Positions 43,166 to 51,841 of a stretch of 64,000 bases of DNA are shown in pieces. The translations under genes were made by a program, and so were the position numbers. How positions within the stretch are numbered: the stretch's first letter is position 1; every line of letters begins with the position of its first letter. The notes under the pieces are model-generated. The model was given only the letters and a program-made list of their open reading frames with translations, was not told the DNA's origin and did not search any database. Source of the stretch: an uncultured Bacteroidales bacterium (GTDB lineage Bacteria > Bacteroidota > Bacteroidia > Bacteroidales > Bacteroidaceae). The stretch covers positions 147,937 through 211,936 of the forward strand of contig CACYLU010000003.1 of assembly GCA_902775375.1 (NCBI GenBank). The letters run 5' to 3'.

Positions 43166-43639
43166 TTATTCATGATGATAAGGACTGCCATTCAGTATGC
43201 TCATGGCACGGTAAAGCTGTTCTACAAAGATGAGGCGTATCATTTGGTGCGAGAAAGTCATCTTGCTCAGTGAGAGTTTCTCTTGGGCTGCTTCATAAAC
43301 GGCAGGGGAGAAACCATAGGGACCACCTATAATGAATACCAGACGGCGGTTGGTGGTGTTGAGCTTGCGCTTCATATAGTCGGCAAACTCGACGGAACGC
43401 AGTTCCTTGCCATGCTCGTCGAGCAACACCACGGTATCACCTGGCTGCAAGGATTTCAGTATCAACTCGCCTTCTTTCTCCTTTTGCTGCTCCTCGCTCA
43501 GGCTCTTGGTGTTCTTCAGTTCGGGTATCACCTCCAAATCGAATGAAATGTAGTGCTTGGTGCGCTGAACATATTCCTCTATCGCCTGAACGAAATACTT
43601 CTCCACCGTCTTTCCTACCACCAATAAAACAGTCTTCAT
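43166..43639 (-). CDS. rlmH: 23S rRNA (pseudouridine1915-N3)-methyltransferase RlmH
   Basis: 157 residues, full length for the SPOUT-class RlmH family. The SAM-binding knot motif LVFIIGGPYGFSPAVYE and the C-terminal KMTFSHQMIRLIFVEQLYRA are diagnostic. It methylates pseudouridine 1915 in helix 69 of 23S rRNA. It is divergent from nadC with 83 bp between. Confidence 0.96.
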   Translation of the reverse strand: MKTVLLVVGKTVEKYFVQAIEEYVQRTKHYISFDLEVIPELKNTKSLSEEQQKEKEGELILKSLQPGDTVVLLDEHGKELRSVEFADYMKRKLNTTNRRLVFIIGGPYGFSPAVYEAAQEKLSLSKMTFSHQMIRLIFVEQLYRAMSILNGSPYHHE

Positions 43640-43722
43640 GGAATTCCCTTTTTTAATCTGCTTCCAAAGTTAGTATATTTTCAGATATTTGTCTATCTTT
43701 GTAGCAATAAAACACTAAGATT

Positions 43723-44571
43723 ATGGAAAAAGAAAGAGAATTGATTGACAGACTCATTGATCTGTCGTTTGCAGAAGATATAGGTGATGGTGACCACACC
43801 ACTTTATCATGTATCCCCCCAACAGCTATGGGCAAATCTAAACTGCTCATCAAGGAAGAGGGCATCTTGGCAGGTGTGGAGATTGCCAAAGAAGTATTCC
43901 ATCGTTTCGACCCCGAACTGAAGGTGACGGTCTATATGGAAGATGGCACCCCTGTGAAACCTGGCGATGTGGCAATGGTGGTAGAGGGCAAGGTGCAGAG
44001 CCTGTTGCAGACGGAGCGACTGATGCTGAACATTATGCAGCGCATGAGTGGTATCGCTACCATGACGCATAAGTACCAGAGTCGTTTGGAAGGCACGCAC
44101 ACTCATGTGCTTGATACTCGCAAGACCACTCCTGGCATGCGCATTCTGGAAAAGATGGCAGTGAAGATTGGCGGAGGTATGAACCACCGCATCGGACTGT
44201 TTGATATGATTCTGCTCAAAGACAATCATGTGGATTTTGCAGGTGGTATTGACAAGGCAATTACCCGTGCCAAGGAATATTGCAAGGCGAAAGGAAAGAA
44301 CCTGAAGATAGAGATTGAGGTGCGCAACTTCGACGAACTGCAGCAGGTGCTCGACTTGGGTGGTGTGGATCGTATCATGTTTGATAACTTTACCCCAGAA
44401 ATGACACGCAAGGCAGTACAGATGGTGAATGGCAGGTTTGAAACTGAGTCATCCGGAGGTATCACTTTCGACACATTGCGTGACTACGCTGAGTGTGGGG
44501 TGGATTATATCTCTGTAGGAGCGCTGACACACTCTGTCAAGGGACTTGACATGAGCTTCAAAGCCTGCTGA
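43723..44571 (+). CDS. nadC: Nicotinate-nucleotide pyrophosphorylase (quinolinate phosphoribosyltransferase)
   Basis: 282 residues. It has the NadC signatures LIDLSFAEDIGDGDHTT, QRMSGIATMT, DTRKTTPGMR and GGGMNHRIGLFDMILLKDNH, and the C-terminal phosphate-binding SSGGITFDTLRDYAECGVD. It turns quinolinate and PRPP into nicotinate mononucleotide in de novo NAD synthesis. A -7 element TATCTTTG is at 43694-43701. It ends with a hairpin at 44589-44618. No nadA or nadB is adjacent. Confidence 0.96.
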   Translation: MEKERELIDRLIDLSFAEDIGDGDHTTLSCIPPTAMGKSKLLIKEEGILAGVEIAKEVFHRFDPELKVTVYMEDGTPVKPGDVAMVVEGKVQSLLQTERLMLNIMQRMSGIATMTHKYQSRLEGTHTHVLDTRKTTPGMRILEKMAVKIGGGMNHRIGLFDMILLKDNHVDFAGGIDKAITRAKEYCKAKGKNLKIEIEVRNFDELQQVLDLGGVDRIMFDNFTPEMTRKAVQMVNGRFETESSGGITFDTLRDYAECGVDYISVGALTHSVKGLDMSFKAC

Positions 44572-44588
44572 TTTAGCATACATATGAC

Positions 44589-44618
44589 ATGGCTGTGCCC
44601 TAAGTAGGGCATAGCCAT
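44589..44618 (+). terminator. Hairpin after nadC
   Basis: ATGGCTGTGCCCTA (44589-44602) pairs with TAGGGCATAGCCAT (44605-44618) over a 2-nt loop with one G-T pair, followed by TGTTGTATT. A likely terminator, though the T tract is poor. Confidence 0.6.
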
Positions 44619-44699
44619 TGTTGTATTAATACTTATTAACAGAAAAGTTTACCTCCTTTTTAGCTTTCCCTGCGTCTTAATAATAGAAAGCATGATGGA

Positions 44700-45290
44700 T
44701 TGAGCGAAGATATAGGGCCGATAGTTGTGGAAGCCGATGAGTTGAAACTGGTGGAGGGGTGTAGGAAAGGCGATGCGGATGCTCGCAAACAACTGTACAC
44801 TCTATATGCGGAGCAAATGCTGGCCGTTTGCTATCGTTATACTGGCAACTTAGACGACGCTCACGATGTGCTGCACGATGGGTTTATCAAGATCTTTACC
44901 CACTTCTCTTTCAGAGGTGATAGCGCCTTGAAGAGTTGGATGTATAAAGTGATGAGTGCGCAGGCCATTGACTTCATGAGGCGGAAAAACGCCAGCGGAC
45001 TGATGCTGATGGATAGTGAGGAACTGCCCGACTTGCTTGATGTAGATGAGAAGGCGGTAATGGAGGAGGCCAGGGGAATAGACGAAGAAACCTTGATGCA
45101 TATGGTGGCACAGTTGCCGGAGGGCTGCAGGATGGTGTTCAACCTCTTCGTTTTTGAAGACAAGTCGCACAAAGAGATTGCCGAATTGCTGCACATCCAG
45201 CCTGATACGTCGAAGTCTCAATTCAGATATGCTAAGAAATTGTTAGCTACAAAGATTAAACAATATGTCGAGCATGAAGGAAAAAGATGA
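44700..45290 (+). CDS. ECF-family RNA polymerase sigma factor
   Basis: 196 residues read from a TTG at 44700. Sigma region 2 spans ~20-90 (GDADARKQLYTLYAEQM; DDAHDVLHDGFIKIFTHF; SALKSWMYKVMSAQAIDFM) and region 4 ~130-185 (LPEGCRMVFNLFVFEDKSHKEI; QPDTSKSQFRYAKKLLATK). The best-placed ATG pair (44692, 44695; AGAAAG upstream) opens only a three-codon frame whose TGA overlaps the TTG. So the sigma start is TTG, or needs a -1 shift. Upstream GTTTACCTCC and TGCGTCTTAATA may be an autoregulated ECF promoter. The next gene overlaps its 3' end and looks like its anti-sigma factor. Confidence 0.9.
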   Translation: MSEDIGPIVVEADELKLVEGCRKGDADARKQLYTLYAEQMLAVCYRYTGNLDDAHDVLHDGFIKIFTHFSFRGDSALKSWMYKVMSAQAIDFMRRKNASGLMLMDSEELPDLLDVDEKAVMEEARGIDEETLMHMVAQLPEGCRMVFNLFVFEDKSHKEIAELLHIQPDTSKSQFRYAKKLLATKIKQYVEHEGKR

Positions 45291-46374
45291 CTTTTCAGCA
45301 TTGTTCAGCGGCTTAGCCAATGCAAAGATGCCTGTGAAGGAGGGCTTCTGGGAGGGCTTGGAGAAAGACCTGTCGGCAGTTATGGCACAGCCTGAAGAGG
45401 TGGCTTCTGCCAAGCGTGCTGTACTCCGCCCCGTTTATCGCAGATGGGCTGCAGCTGCTTCGGTGCTGTTGGCGCTGGCGATGGGTTCTGTGGTGTTCTG
45501 GTACCTTAATTCCCAGGAGCAGGAAATACAGCAAGCCTTTTCTGAGGTGTCAGCCAGTTTGGAAACCTCTCCCATGAGTACGTTGCCTCAAACTGATACT
45601 CCTATCATATATAATAAGGAAAAACAACTGTTGGTGGCCAATAGTCATACTAATGGTCAATTGGCAAGTCCCCATCATCAACCTTCCATCGTCAATGGTC
45701 TTACTCCCGTCTCTTTAGGGACGATAGGGAATTCAGAGACGGATGACGATGATGAGATGGTGCCTGTTGAAGTGACCTTCCAAATCATTGAACATGGGTA
45801 TATCAATGGAGGGAAACCTGCTAATGAATTGAAAAACGTCTCGAATGGTGACTTGGCCGATGTTGAGAGCGAAACTGCAACTTCTACTGGCTATGCAAAG
45901 GGTAGTTCGTCCAAGTGGGCGCTGAAGCCTGCGTTTGGTTCAGCAATCCCTAAGGGTGACTATAATATGCCACTGACGGCGGGTATGATGGTAGAACGTA
46001 AACTCAACAAGACTTTAGCGCTGGAGGCAGGTTTGCTGTATAATTATATGCCAGTGCATAATGACGAAAACCAATCCTCTCTTTCTTTGCCAGTGAAGTT
46101 GGATGTGAATCTTGCAGAAGGCAAGAAAGTGGATGTGTATGCCACCGTAGGTGGTGTGGTAGAGAAACTGCTAGGGAAAAGCTTCAGCGAAGAACCTGTG
46201 CAACTGGCTGCTACGGCTGGGCTAGGATTACGCTATAAGTTCAATGATAACTTGGCTGTCTATGCGGAGCCTTCCGTTTCTCACTATTTTGATACCAATG
46301 GCACTACCCGTACGCTTCGTACAGAACAGGCTGTCAACGTGAATCTATTGTGCGGTGTACGCATGAGTTATTAA
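45265..46374 (+). CDS. Putative dual membrane-spanning anti-sigma factor
   Basis: 369 residues (366 from the alternative ATG at 45274); the start lies inside the sigma gene. An N-terminal cytoplasmic segment (~1-58; KDDFSALFSGLANAKMPVKE) is followed by one inner-membrane helix (~60-80; AAASVLLALAMGSVVFWYL). There is a long polar, low-complexity linker (~85-210). The C-terminal ~155 residues form an outer-membrane barrel-like domain of alternating strands (NKTLALEAGLLYNYMPVH; LGLRYKFNDNLAVYAEP) ending with an aromatic strand, GVRMSY. This is the architecture described for Bacteroides anti-sigma factors that span both membranes (Dma family). It would hold the ECF sigma factor and report outer-membrane state directly. 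Confidence 0.8.
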   Translation: MSSMKEKDDFSALFSGLANAKMPVKEGFWEGLEKDLSAVMAQPEEVASAKRAVLRPVYRRWAAAASVLLALAMGSVVFWYLNSQEQEIQQAFSEVSASLETSPMSTLPQTDTPIIYNKEKQLLVANSHTNGQLASPHHQPSIVNGLTPVSLGTIGNSETDDDDEMVPVEVTFQIIEHGYINGGKPANELKNVSNGDLADVESETATSTGYAKGSSSKWALKPAFGSAIPKGDYNMPLTAGMMVERKLNKTLALEAGLLYNYMPVHNDENQSSLSLPVKLDVNLAEGKKVDVYATVGGVVEKLLGKSFSEEPVQLAATAGLGLRYKFNDNLAVYAEPSVSHYFDTNGTTRTLRTEQAVNVNLLCGVRMSY

Positions 46375-46393
46375 CCCTTAAATCCACAGAATT

Positions 46394-46930
46394 ATGAAAT
46401 CGATAGGACGTAATGGATTATTGCTGATGTTGCTGTCATTGGCACTTACATGGGTGAGCTGCTCAGAAGATACACTGGACATGGAGAACCCTGATGTGGA
46501 TTTATTTGTTAAGCAGCTGAAAGATGGCACTTTGGCAGTGAGTGAAGATACAGGTACTGTGTTAATGCCACAATTTACGACGGAAGACATTGAGACTTTG
46601 CTTTATTATGCCGAGGACCTTTCAGAGATACCATCTTTTCCTTTAGCTCCTGTCTCTTATTTAGCAGGTGGCAAGCCTCGGCTAGGTGAATGTGTGCTGT
46701 GGGTGATTGAGTCTATCCGTGTAGGGAGCAATGCCTCTTTGGGAAGCCGCATGGTGCATAAAGATGCTGTCAATTACGAAGGCATATATTTCCTAAGTGA
46801 CGATGAACTGTTAGATGCTGCAGCCCATTACCGTAGGTGGTGGAACAAGACAAAGCATTCGGGCGTATTCTCTATTATCGATAACACCGAAGATGAACCA
46901 TTGGCTGGCTCAGGTTATAGGTGGTGGTAA
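46394..46930 (+). CDS. Lipoprotein of the ECF operon (DUF4943-like)
   Basis: 178 residues with lipobox LTWVSC (~Cys19), then a compact domain with FVKQLKDGTLAV, FTTEDIETLLYYAEDLSEIP, GECVLWVIESIRVG and LLDAAAHYRRWWNKTK. I connect it, from memory only, with the Bacteroidetes family DUF4943. No catalytic site is visible. It begins 20 bp after the anti-sigma gene and precedes a second secreted protein by 15 bp. The four genes probably form one operon, so this may be an effector or modulator in the envelope. Confidence 0.75.
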   Translation: MKSIGRNGLLLMLLSLALTWVSCSEDTLDMENPDVDLFVKQLKDGTLAVSEDTGTVLMPQFTTEDIETLLYYAEDLSEIPSFPLAPVSYLAGGKPRLGECVLWVIESIRVGSNASLGSRMVHKDAVNYEGIYFLSDDELLDAAAHYRRWWNKTKHSGVFSIIDNTEDEPLAGSGYRWW

Positions 46931-46945
46931 TCAATCCTTGAACTA

Positions 46946-47401
46946 ATGAGACTAAGACTATTATTGGTGCTGTCAATGTCGATGGCACGGAGCTTCGTGT
47001 GTGCCCAAGAATGGACACCAGCTGATTCCTTGCGACTGGACCAGTTGCTGAGAACGGATGGGGAAATCAAACTCAACCCTCGTGCGCTGGAGGAACTGAA
47101 GGAGAATGGTTTTGTTGGGAGCCAGTCGACAGTTAGCGAGAAACCATGGCTGGAATTTGATGCTACCATGCCTCAATTGAAACTTCCCAAACAAGCAGAG
47201 ATTAAAATGCAGATAGACATGCCGCTTTATACTCCTCCTTCAAATGGTTTGACCCTCACGGGCGATTTAGCCTATCATCTCACCAAGTTCTTCACCCGAG
47301 AATATTGGGATTTTCGAAACAAACGGAACATAAAGAAGACCCTTGAAGTGCTGAAAAACTATGATACAGTGATGCCTGACAGTTTGCAGAGTGAAAAATA
47401 A
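46946..47401 (+). CDS. Secreted protein of the ECF operon (DUF4858-like)
   Basis: 151 residues with a signal peptide (~1-20, SFVCAQ). The mature part starts EWTPADSLRLDQLLRTDGEI and contains PWLEFDATMPQLKLP and LTGDLAYHLTKFFTREYWDF, then a basic C-terminus. The resemblance to DUF4858 is from memory and tentative. The function is unknown. It is the fourth gene after the ECF sigma factor with only 15 bp before it, so it likely belongs to the regulon. Confidence 0.7.
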   Translation: MRLRLLLVLSMSMARSFVCAQEWTPADSLRLDQLLRTDGEIKLNPRALEELKENGFVGSQSTVSEKPWLEFDATMPQLKLPKQAEIKMQIDMPLYTPPSNGLTLTGDLAYHLTKFFTREYWDFRNKRNIKKTLEVLKNYDTVMPDSLQSEK

Positions 47402-47440
47402 TTCGTATCTTGCAGCCTCAAATTAATAAAAAAGATAATT

Positions 47441-48388
47441 ATGAATAGAATAACCTCTCTTTTCGGAATAGAATATCCTGTTATTGCAGGTGGTATGGCT
47501 TGGTGCAGTGGTTGGCGTTTAGCAGCTGCGGTGAGTAATGCCGGAGGCTTAGGTTTGATAGGTGCTGGCTCAATGACACCTGAGTTGCTAAAAGAGCATA
47601 TTGAGAAATGTCAGGCAGCTACCAATAAACCTTTTGGAGTGAATGTACCGCTGATGAAACCCGGTGTTGAGGAGATGATGAATATCATTGCAGAGACTGG
47701 TGTGAAGATTGTCTTTACTTCAGCTGGCAGTCCAAAGAAATGGACGGGTTGGCTAAAAGAGCGTGGCATCACGGTAGTACATGTAGTATCATCTTCCAAG
47801 TTTGCCAAGAAGTGTGAAGATGCAGGTGTAGATGCTGTGGTGGCAGAAGGCTTTGAGGCTGGTGGTCATAATGGGCGTGAGGAAACTACTACCATGTGCC
47901 TGATTCCAGCTGTACGTCAGGCTACTTCGTTGCCTTTGATTGCCGCTGGTGGTATAGGTAATGGCCCGTCTATGTTGGCAGCCTATGCGTTAGGTGCTGA
48001 GGGCGTGCAGATTGGTACTCGTTTCGCACTTACAGTAGAGAGTTCTGCCAGTGAGGCATTTAAGAATTTCTGCCTGAATTTGGAAGAGGGCGATACGATG
48101 CTGATATTAAAGAAACTGTCGCCAACTCGTATGGCAAAGAATCCTTATCGTGAACAGCTCGATAAAGCAGAGGCGGAAGGTGCTACGGCTGAGCAACTGT
48201 TGGAGATAATTGGAGCAGGACGAAACCGTCAAGGTATCTTTGAAGGTGATTTGGTGAACGGAGAGGTGGAGATTGGTCAGAATGCTTCGCAGTTCAAAGG
48301 CAAAGGCATACAGACTGTGGCAGAAGTCATGACTGAGATGCTGGCAGAATACAGGGAGGCTAAAGCTAAACTGATAGCATTGCCGTAA
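47441..48388 (+). CDS. FabK-like/nitronate-monooxygenase-family flavoprotein
   Basis: 315 residues, a TIM-barrel FMN enzyme. MNRITSLFGIEYPVIAGGMAWCS is the family start. AEGFEAGGHNGREE carries the conserved active-site His. IAAGGIGNGPSMLAAYALGAEGVQIGTRF forms the FMN phosphate site. These proteins are either enoyl-ACP reductases II (FabK) or nitronate monooxygenases. The GGHNG motif and length favour FabK-like function, but no fatty-acid genes are adjacent, so the call stays at family level. It starts 39 bp after the ECF operon. Confidence 0.85.
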   Translation: MNRITSLFGIEYPVIAGGMAWCSGWRLAAAVSNAGGLGLIGAGSMTPELLKEHIEKCQAATNKPFGVNVPLMKPGVEEMMNIIAETGVKIVFTSAGSPKKWTGWLKERGITVVHVVSSSKFAKKCEDAGVDAVVAEGFEAGGHNGREETTTMCLIPAVRQATSLPLIAAGGIGNGPSMLAAYALGAEGVQIGTRFALTVESSASEAFKNFCLNLEEGDTMLILKKLSPTRMAKNPYREQLDKAEAEGATAEQLLEIIGAGRNRQGIFEGDLVNGEVEIGQNASQFKGKGIQTVAEVMTEMLAEYREAKAKLIALP

Positions 48389-48420
48389 TCACATTAATAA
48401 CGATTCATCCAACTTATACT

Positions 48421-48463
48421 AATGTTCAGGGTTAGACATTACTAATGTTTAATCCTGAACATT
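48421..48463. terminator. Bidirectional terminator hairpin overlapping the DsbA-like gene end
   Basis: A 20-bp stem with two mismatches (48421-48440 with 48444-48463) and a 3-nt loop lies between convergent genes. Its right part covers the last codons of the DsbA-like gene (stop at 48449). Confidence 0.65.
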
Positions 48464-49093
48464 TGTCTTTCTTCTCTTTAGTATTTTACTGAGGCGCAAT
48501 TCTAATAGCGAATAGGGTGAAAAGCCTTCCGTCAGGATATCCATTTCGCCTTCTTCTTCATAGATGAGAGTGGGGTAGTGTTCTGCATATTTCTCTGCGA
48601 AGAGGAAGGCCTGTCGGGTGTTCTCGTCATTCTCTGGTGATGAGAAATGTTGGAAGAATGTAGGCTTGTCAATGCCAAGCTGCTCGCAGATTTCTAAATA
48701 TACCGTATGGTCGGTTAAATCCTTGCCGTCATGATAGCGGGCATCAAGGATGCAGTGAGCAAATTGTAAGGAAAGTTGGGGGGCAGTAGCACGGCAAGCC
48801 ATGATGGCACGACTTGGTATCATGCTGTCGAGTAGCATTTCTTTTTCATTCAGTGCCGACTTATATCCCTCGCCAAATTCCTTGCCTGTCTCTTTGGTGA
48901 TACTGGCATCGGCTTTCCTGTGAGCCAAAGCATATTCGGGTGACTGTATTTGTGTGAACTCACCAGCTAACATGCCGGCAGGTATCACTTCAAATGGCAA
49001 CTTGCCTTCCAATGTGTCGAACAGCTGCTGAATGGCATCGCTCGTCGCGTAACACCATTTGCAGTATGGATCCATGATATAAAGAATCTTCAT
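48449..49093 (-). CDS. DsbA-family thioredoxin-fold protein
   Basis: 214 residues. MKILYIMDPYCKWC puts the redox pair at Cys11/Cys14 (CKWC) directly at the N-terminus. There is no signal peptide, so it is probably cytoplasmic. The helical insertion and C-terminal segment match FrnE/2-hydroxychromene-isomerase-like DsbA relatives. It is likely a thiol oxidoreductase or adaptor with unknown client. It is separated from galK by a perfect 16-bp terminator hairpin. Confidence 0.85.
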   Translation of the reverse strand: MKILYIMDPYCKWCYATSDAIQQLFDTLEGKLPFEVIPAGMLAGEFTQIQSPEYALAHRKADASITKETGKEFGEGYKSALNEKEMLLDSMIPSRAIMACRATAPQLSLQFAHCILDARYHDGKDLTDHTVYLEICEQLGIDKPTFFQHFSSPENDENTRQAFLFAEKYAEHYPTLIYEEEGEMDILTEGFSPYSLLELRLSKILKRRKTNVQD

Positions 49094-49110
49094 CGCTTTG
49101 ATTGTTTACA

Positions 49111-49146
49111 AAAATAGGAATTAGGAGACTTCCTAATTCCTATTTT
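49111..49146. terminator. Terminator of galK
   Basis: A perfect 16-bp stem (AAAATAGGAATTAGGA at 49111-49126 with its complement at 49131-49146) and 4-nt loop lies 18 bp past the galK stop. In the minus direction a U tract is formed by the end of the stem. Confidence 0.75.
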
Positions 49147-49164
49147 CTTTTCATTATAGAATAC

Positions 49165-50319
49165 TTAGATAAGCTTGCGAGCACCGTCACCAATCACTAC
49201 ATCGTAAATCTTGCAACGCTTGCCGAATTTCTCGCCATAACGCTGTCTTACTTGATTAACGAAAGTGCTGTAGAGTTCTTCTTTTACGAGGTTAATGGTG
49301 CAGCCACCAAAGCCACCGCCCATCACACGCGAACCTGTTACTCCACAATCGAAGGCTACATCGTTGAGGAAATCAAGCTCTTCGCAGCTTACTTCATACA
49401 ACTTGCTCATACCCTGGTGAGTCTCATACATCTTCTGGCCAACAGTTTCGTAGTCGCCTTTTTCCAAAGCATCGCAAACGTCAAGCACTCGTTGTATCTC
49501 TTCTATTACATACTCAGCACGCATGTAATCTTCTTCAGATACTTCTGCCTTTACCTCTGCCAACATGTCCATAGTGGCATCACGCAGGAACTGCACTTCA
49601 GGATATTTCTTTTGCAGGGCAGCCACAACATTCTCGCAACTCTCACGGCGTTTGTTGTAAGCAGATGAAGCAAGTTCGTGCTTCACTACGCTATCTACCA
49701 ATACTAGTTTATAGCCAGTGGGTTCGAATGGGTAGTACTTGTATTCCATTGAGCGACAGTCAAGGCGCATCAGACTGCCTTTTTTGCCAAAGATGGAAGC
49801 AAACTGGTCCATGATGCCACACTTCACACCACAATAGTTGTGCTCTGTAGCCTGACCAACTCTTGCCAGTTCGAACTTATCAATCTTATTGTCGCCAAAC
49901 AATTCGTTGAGTGCATATGCGTAGGTGCTTTCCAGTGCAGCCGATGATGACATGCCTGCACCCAGTGGTACATCGCCTGCAAAAGCTGTATTGAAGCCCT
50001 TTACCTCAACACCACGCTTTATCATTTCACGGCATACACCAAAAATATATCTAGCCCATGAGGCTCTTGGAGCATCCTCCTCGTTAAGGCCAAATTCTAC
50101 ATAATCTTTTTGGTCAATGGAGTATGCTTTTACCTTATCAGTACCATTAGGCCTGATTTCTGCCATGATACCTTTATCAACAGCTCCAGGAAATACAAAG
50201 CCACCATTGTAGTCGGTGTGCTCACCAATCAGATTAACACGTCCTGGTGAGGTGTAAACGGCTCCTGTCTGTCCATCGAAATGCTTGATGAAGCGACTTC
50301 TAACGTATTCTATTTCCAT
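49165..50319 (-). CDS. galK: Galactokinase
   Basis: 384 residues, a full-length GHMP kinase. GRVNLIGEHTDYNGG is the galactokinase signature, PLGAGMSSSAALE the ATP-binding motif and GGGFGGCTINLV the third motif; the catalytic Asp lies in CGIMDQFASIFG. It phosphorylates galactose to galactose-1-phosphate. It is downstream of the sugar transporter and galM on the same strand. Its leader holds competing hairpins (50337-50382). Confidence 0.96.
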   Translation of the reverse strand: MEIEYVRSRFIKHFDGQTGAVYTSPGRVNLIGEHTDYNGGFVFPGAVDKGIMAEIRPNGTDKVKAYSIDQKDYVEFGLNEEDAPRASWARYIFGVCREMIKRGVEVKGFNTAFAGDVPLGAGMSSSAALESTYAYALNELFGDNKIDKFELARVGQATEHNYCGVKCGIMDQFASIFGKKGSLMRLDCRSMEYKYYPFEPTGYKLVLVDSVVKHELASSAYNKRRESCENVVAALQKKYPEVQFLRDATMDMLAEVKAEVSEEDYMRAEYVIEEIQRVLDVCDALEKGDYETVGQKMYETHQGMSKLYEVSCEELDFLNDVAFDCGVTGSRVMGGGFGGCTINLVKEELYSTFVNQVRQRYGEKFGKRCKIYDVVIGDGARKLI

Positions 50320-50336
50320 GGTTCATAAGAGTTAAG

Positions 50337-50382
50337 AAGAGGCGGGGCATGGACCCCGTCTCTTAGGCGTTGCCCCGTCTCT
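50337..50382 (-). promoter_or_regulatory. Competing hairpins in the galK leader
   Basis: One segment (50337-50349) can pair with either 50354-50364 (11 bp) or 50371-50382 (12 bp). The shared arm lies 18 bp upstream of the galK ATG. The AGACGGGGC/GCCCCGTCT core also resembles small palindromic repeats common in bacterial intergenic DNA. Confidence 0.45.
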
Positions 50383-50400
50383 ATAATGAATAATAGGATT

Positions 50401-51723
50401 TTAATCTACTTTGATGTCCTTGTTCACGTTCTTGCTACCAATCAGTGCATAGAAAATCATGTAAGCGAGAACGGCTACAACGATGATGTAGCTAACACGC
50501 AGTGAACCAATGGTGTCACTTACGATAGAGTTCTGGATCAGTGGCAGGATACCACCACCAACAACCATCATCATGAAGATACCAGATGCCTTCTCAGTAT
50601 ATTTACCCAGACCTTCTGTTGCCAGGTTGAAGATGCAACCCCACATGATAGAAGTGCAAAGACCCATCAGTACCAGGAATACGGTGAACAAAGGAACGTT
50701 GTTAACAGCGAATGTTCCATTGCTGAAACCTACCATTGAAACGCCAGTTGCTTCAGGAACGAACATTGAAATAAGTACTAAGCAGATACCTACGCAAGAA
50801 GCAGTCAGTAACTGTGCACGGCTTGACACCTTACCAGAAATAAAACCAGAAGCCAGACGGCCAACCAGCATCAGCAGCCAGTACAGACCTGTCATACCTC
50901 CAATGATGGCAGCAGCGTTAGCAGCGTTAGCTGAGTCGAAAGCGGTGAAGTTCTCAGCTTTGCTCAGGAAATTACCAAATGTATTAGGGATACCAACTTC
51001 CATACCTACGTAGCAGAAGATAGCTACAGTACCAAGGATGAAGTGACGGAAGCTCCATGGGCTATGAGGATCCTTAACAGCAGCTTCTGCCTTCTGCTGA
51101 CGTGGCTCATCAATCTTTGCCAGATAGATAACGATGAATGCTATAACGAAGATAGCGATAGCACCAAACAGCATTGGGCTGACATCGGTAATCTTGGTAG
51201 TCTTGGTGATAGAACCAACGTATGCACCCACCATAATAGGAGCGATAGTTCCTGCCAATGAGTTGCATGCGCCACCTAACTGCAGCAGCTGGTTACCTTT
51301 AGTACCACCACCACCGATGAGGTTCAGCATTGGATTAACCACTGTGTTCAGCATACATACGCAGAGACCGCAAACGAAAGCACCCAGCAGATAGATGCTG
51401 AAGCCTGTAACACCTGCGCTGAAGCCAGAAGCATACTGGATCAGCAAACCTACGATACCTACAACGATAGCAATTAGCGCTGTCTTCTTGTAACCGACCT
51501 TGGTCAGCATGTTACCAGCAGGAATACCCATGAACAGGTAAGCCAGGAAGTTCATGAAGTTACCCATGAAACCGAGTGCTGGGTTGTTACCCACAGCATC
51601 GTCCATTGTCCAAATGTTACCTACTGGCGCAGCCATGTTGGTTACGAAAGCAATCATTGCGAAGAGGAAGAACATGGTAATAATGGCTACCATGCTACCG
51701 CTTTTTTTCTGTTCTTGTGACAT
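50401..51723 (-). CDS. MFS sugar transporter, probable glucose/galactose-H+ symporter
   Basis: 440 residues with twelve membrane helices and the MFS pattern of the FHS/GlcP-GluP group (VGNIWTMDDAVGNNPALGF; NMLTKVGYKKTALIAIVVGI; LYWLLMLVGRLASG; LCTSIMWGCIFNLATEGLG). Its position between galM and galK, the same order seen in other Bacteroidales, points to galactose or glucose uptake. It starts 118 bp after galM and ends 81 bp before galK. That spacing allows an internal promoter or processing site for each gene. Confidence 0.88.
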   Translation of the reverse strand: MSQEQKKSGSMVAIITMFFLFAMIAFVTNMAAPVGNIWTMDDAVGNNPALGFMGNFMNFLAYLFMGIPAGNMLTKVGYKKTALIAIVVGIVGLLIQYASGFSAGVTGFSIYLLGAFVCGLCVCMLNTVVNPMLNLIGGGGTKGNQLLQLGGACNSLAGTIAPIMVGAYVGSITKTTKITDVSPMLFGAIAIFVIAFIVIYLAKIDEPRQQKAEAAVKDPHSPWSFRHFILGTVAIFCYVGMEVGIPNTFGNFLSKAENFTAFDSANAANAAAIIGGMTGLYWLLMLVGRLASGFISGKVSSRAQLLTASCVGICLVLISMFVPEATGVSMVGFSNGTFAVNNVPLFTVFLVLMGLCTSIMWGCIFNLATEGLGKYTEKASGIFMMMVVGGGILPLIQNSIVSDTIGSLRVSYIIVVAVLAYMIFYALIGSKNVNKDIKVD

Positions 51724-51841
51724 AGTTCTTTTAAATTTTAAGTTATTAATATTGTTAATTATATCCTTTTCTTAATTCACATCAGATATGTATGCTATTG
51801 TCTGATGAAACTCTTGTTGTTATTCCAGAAAACATCAATAT

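Noticed and set aside
49102-49668. 188-codon plus-strand frame
   Set aside because: It covers the galK terminator hairpin and the 3' third of galK in antisense; the sense protein is certain.
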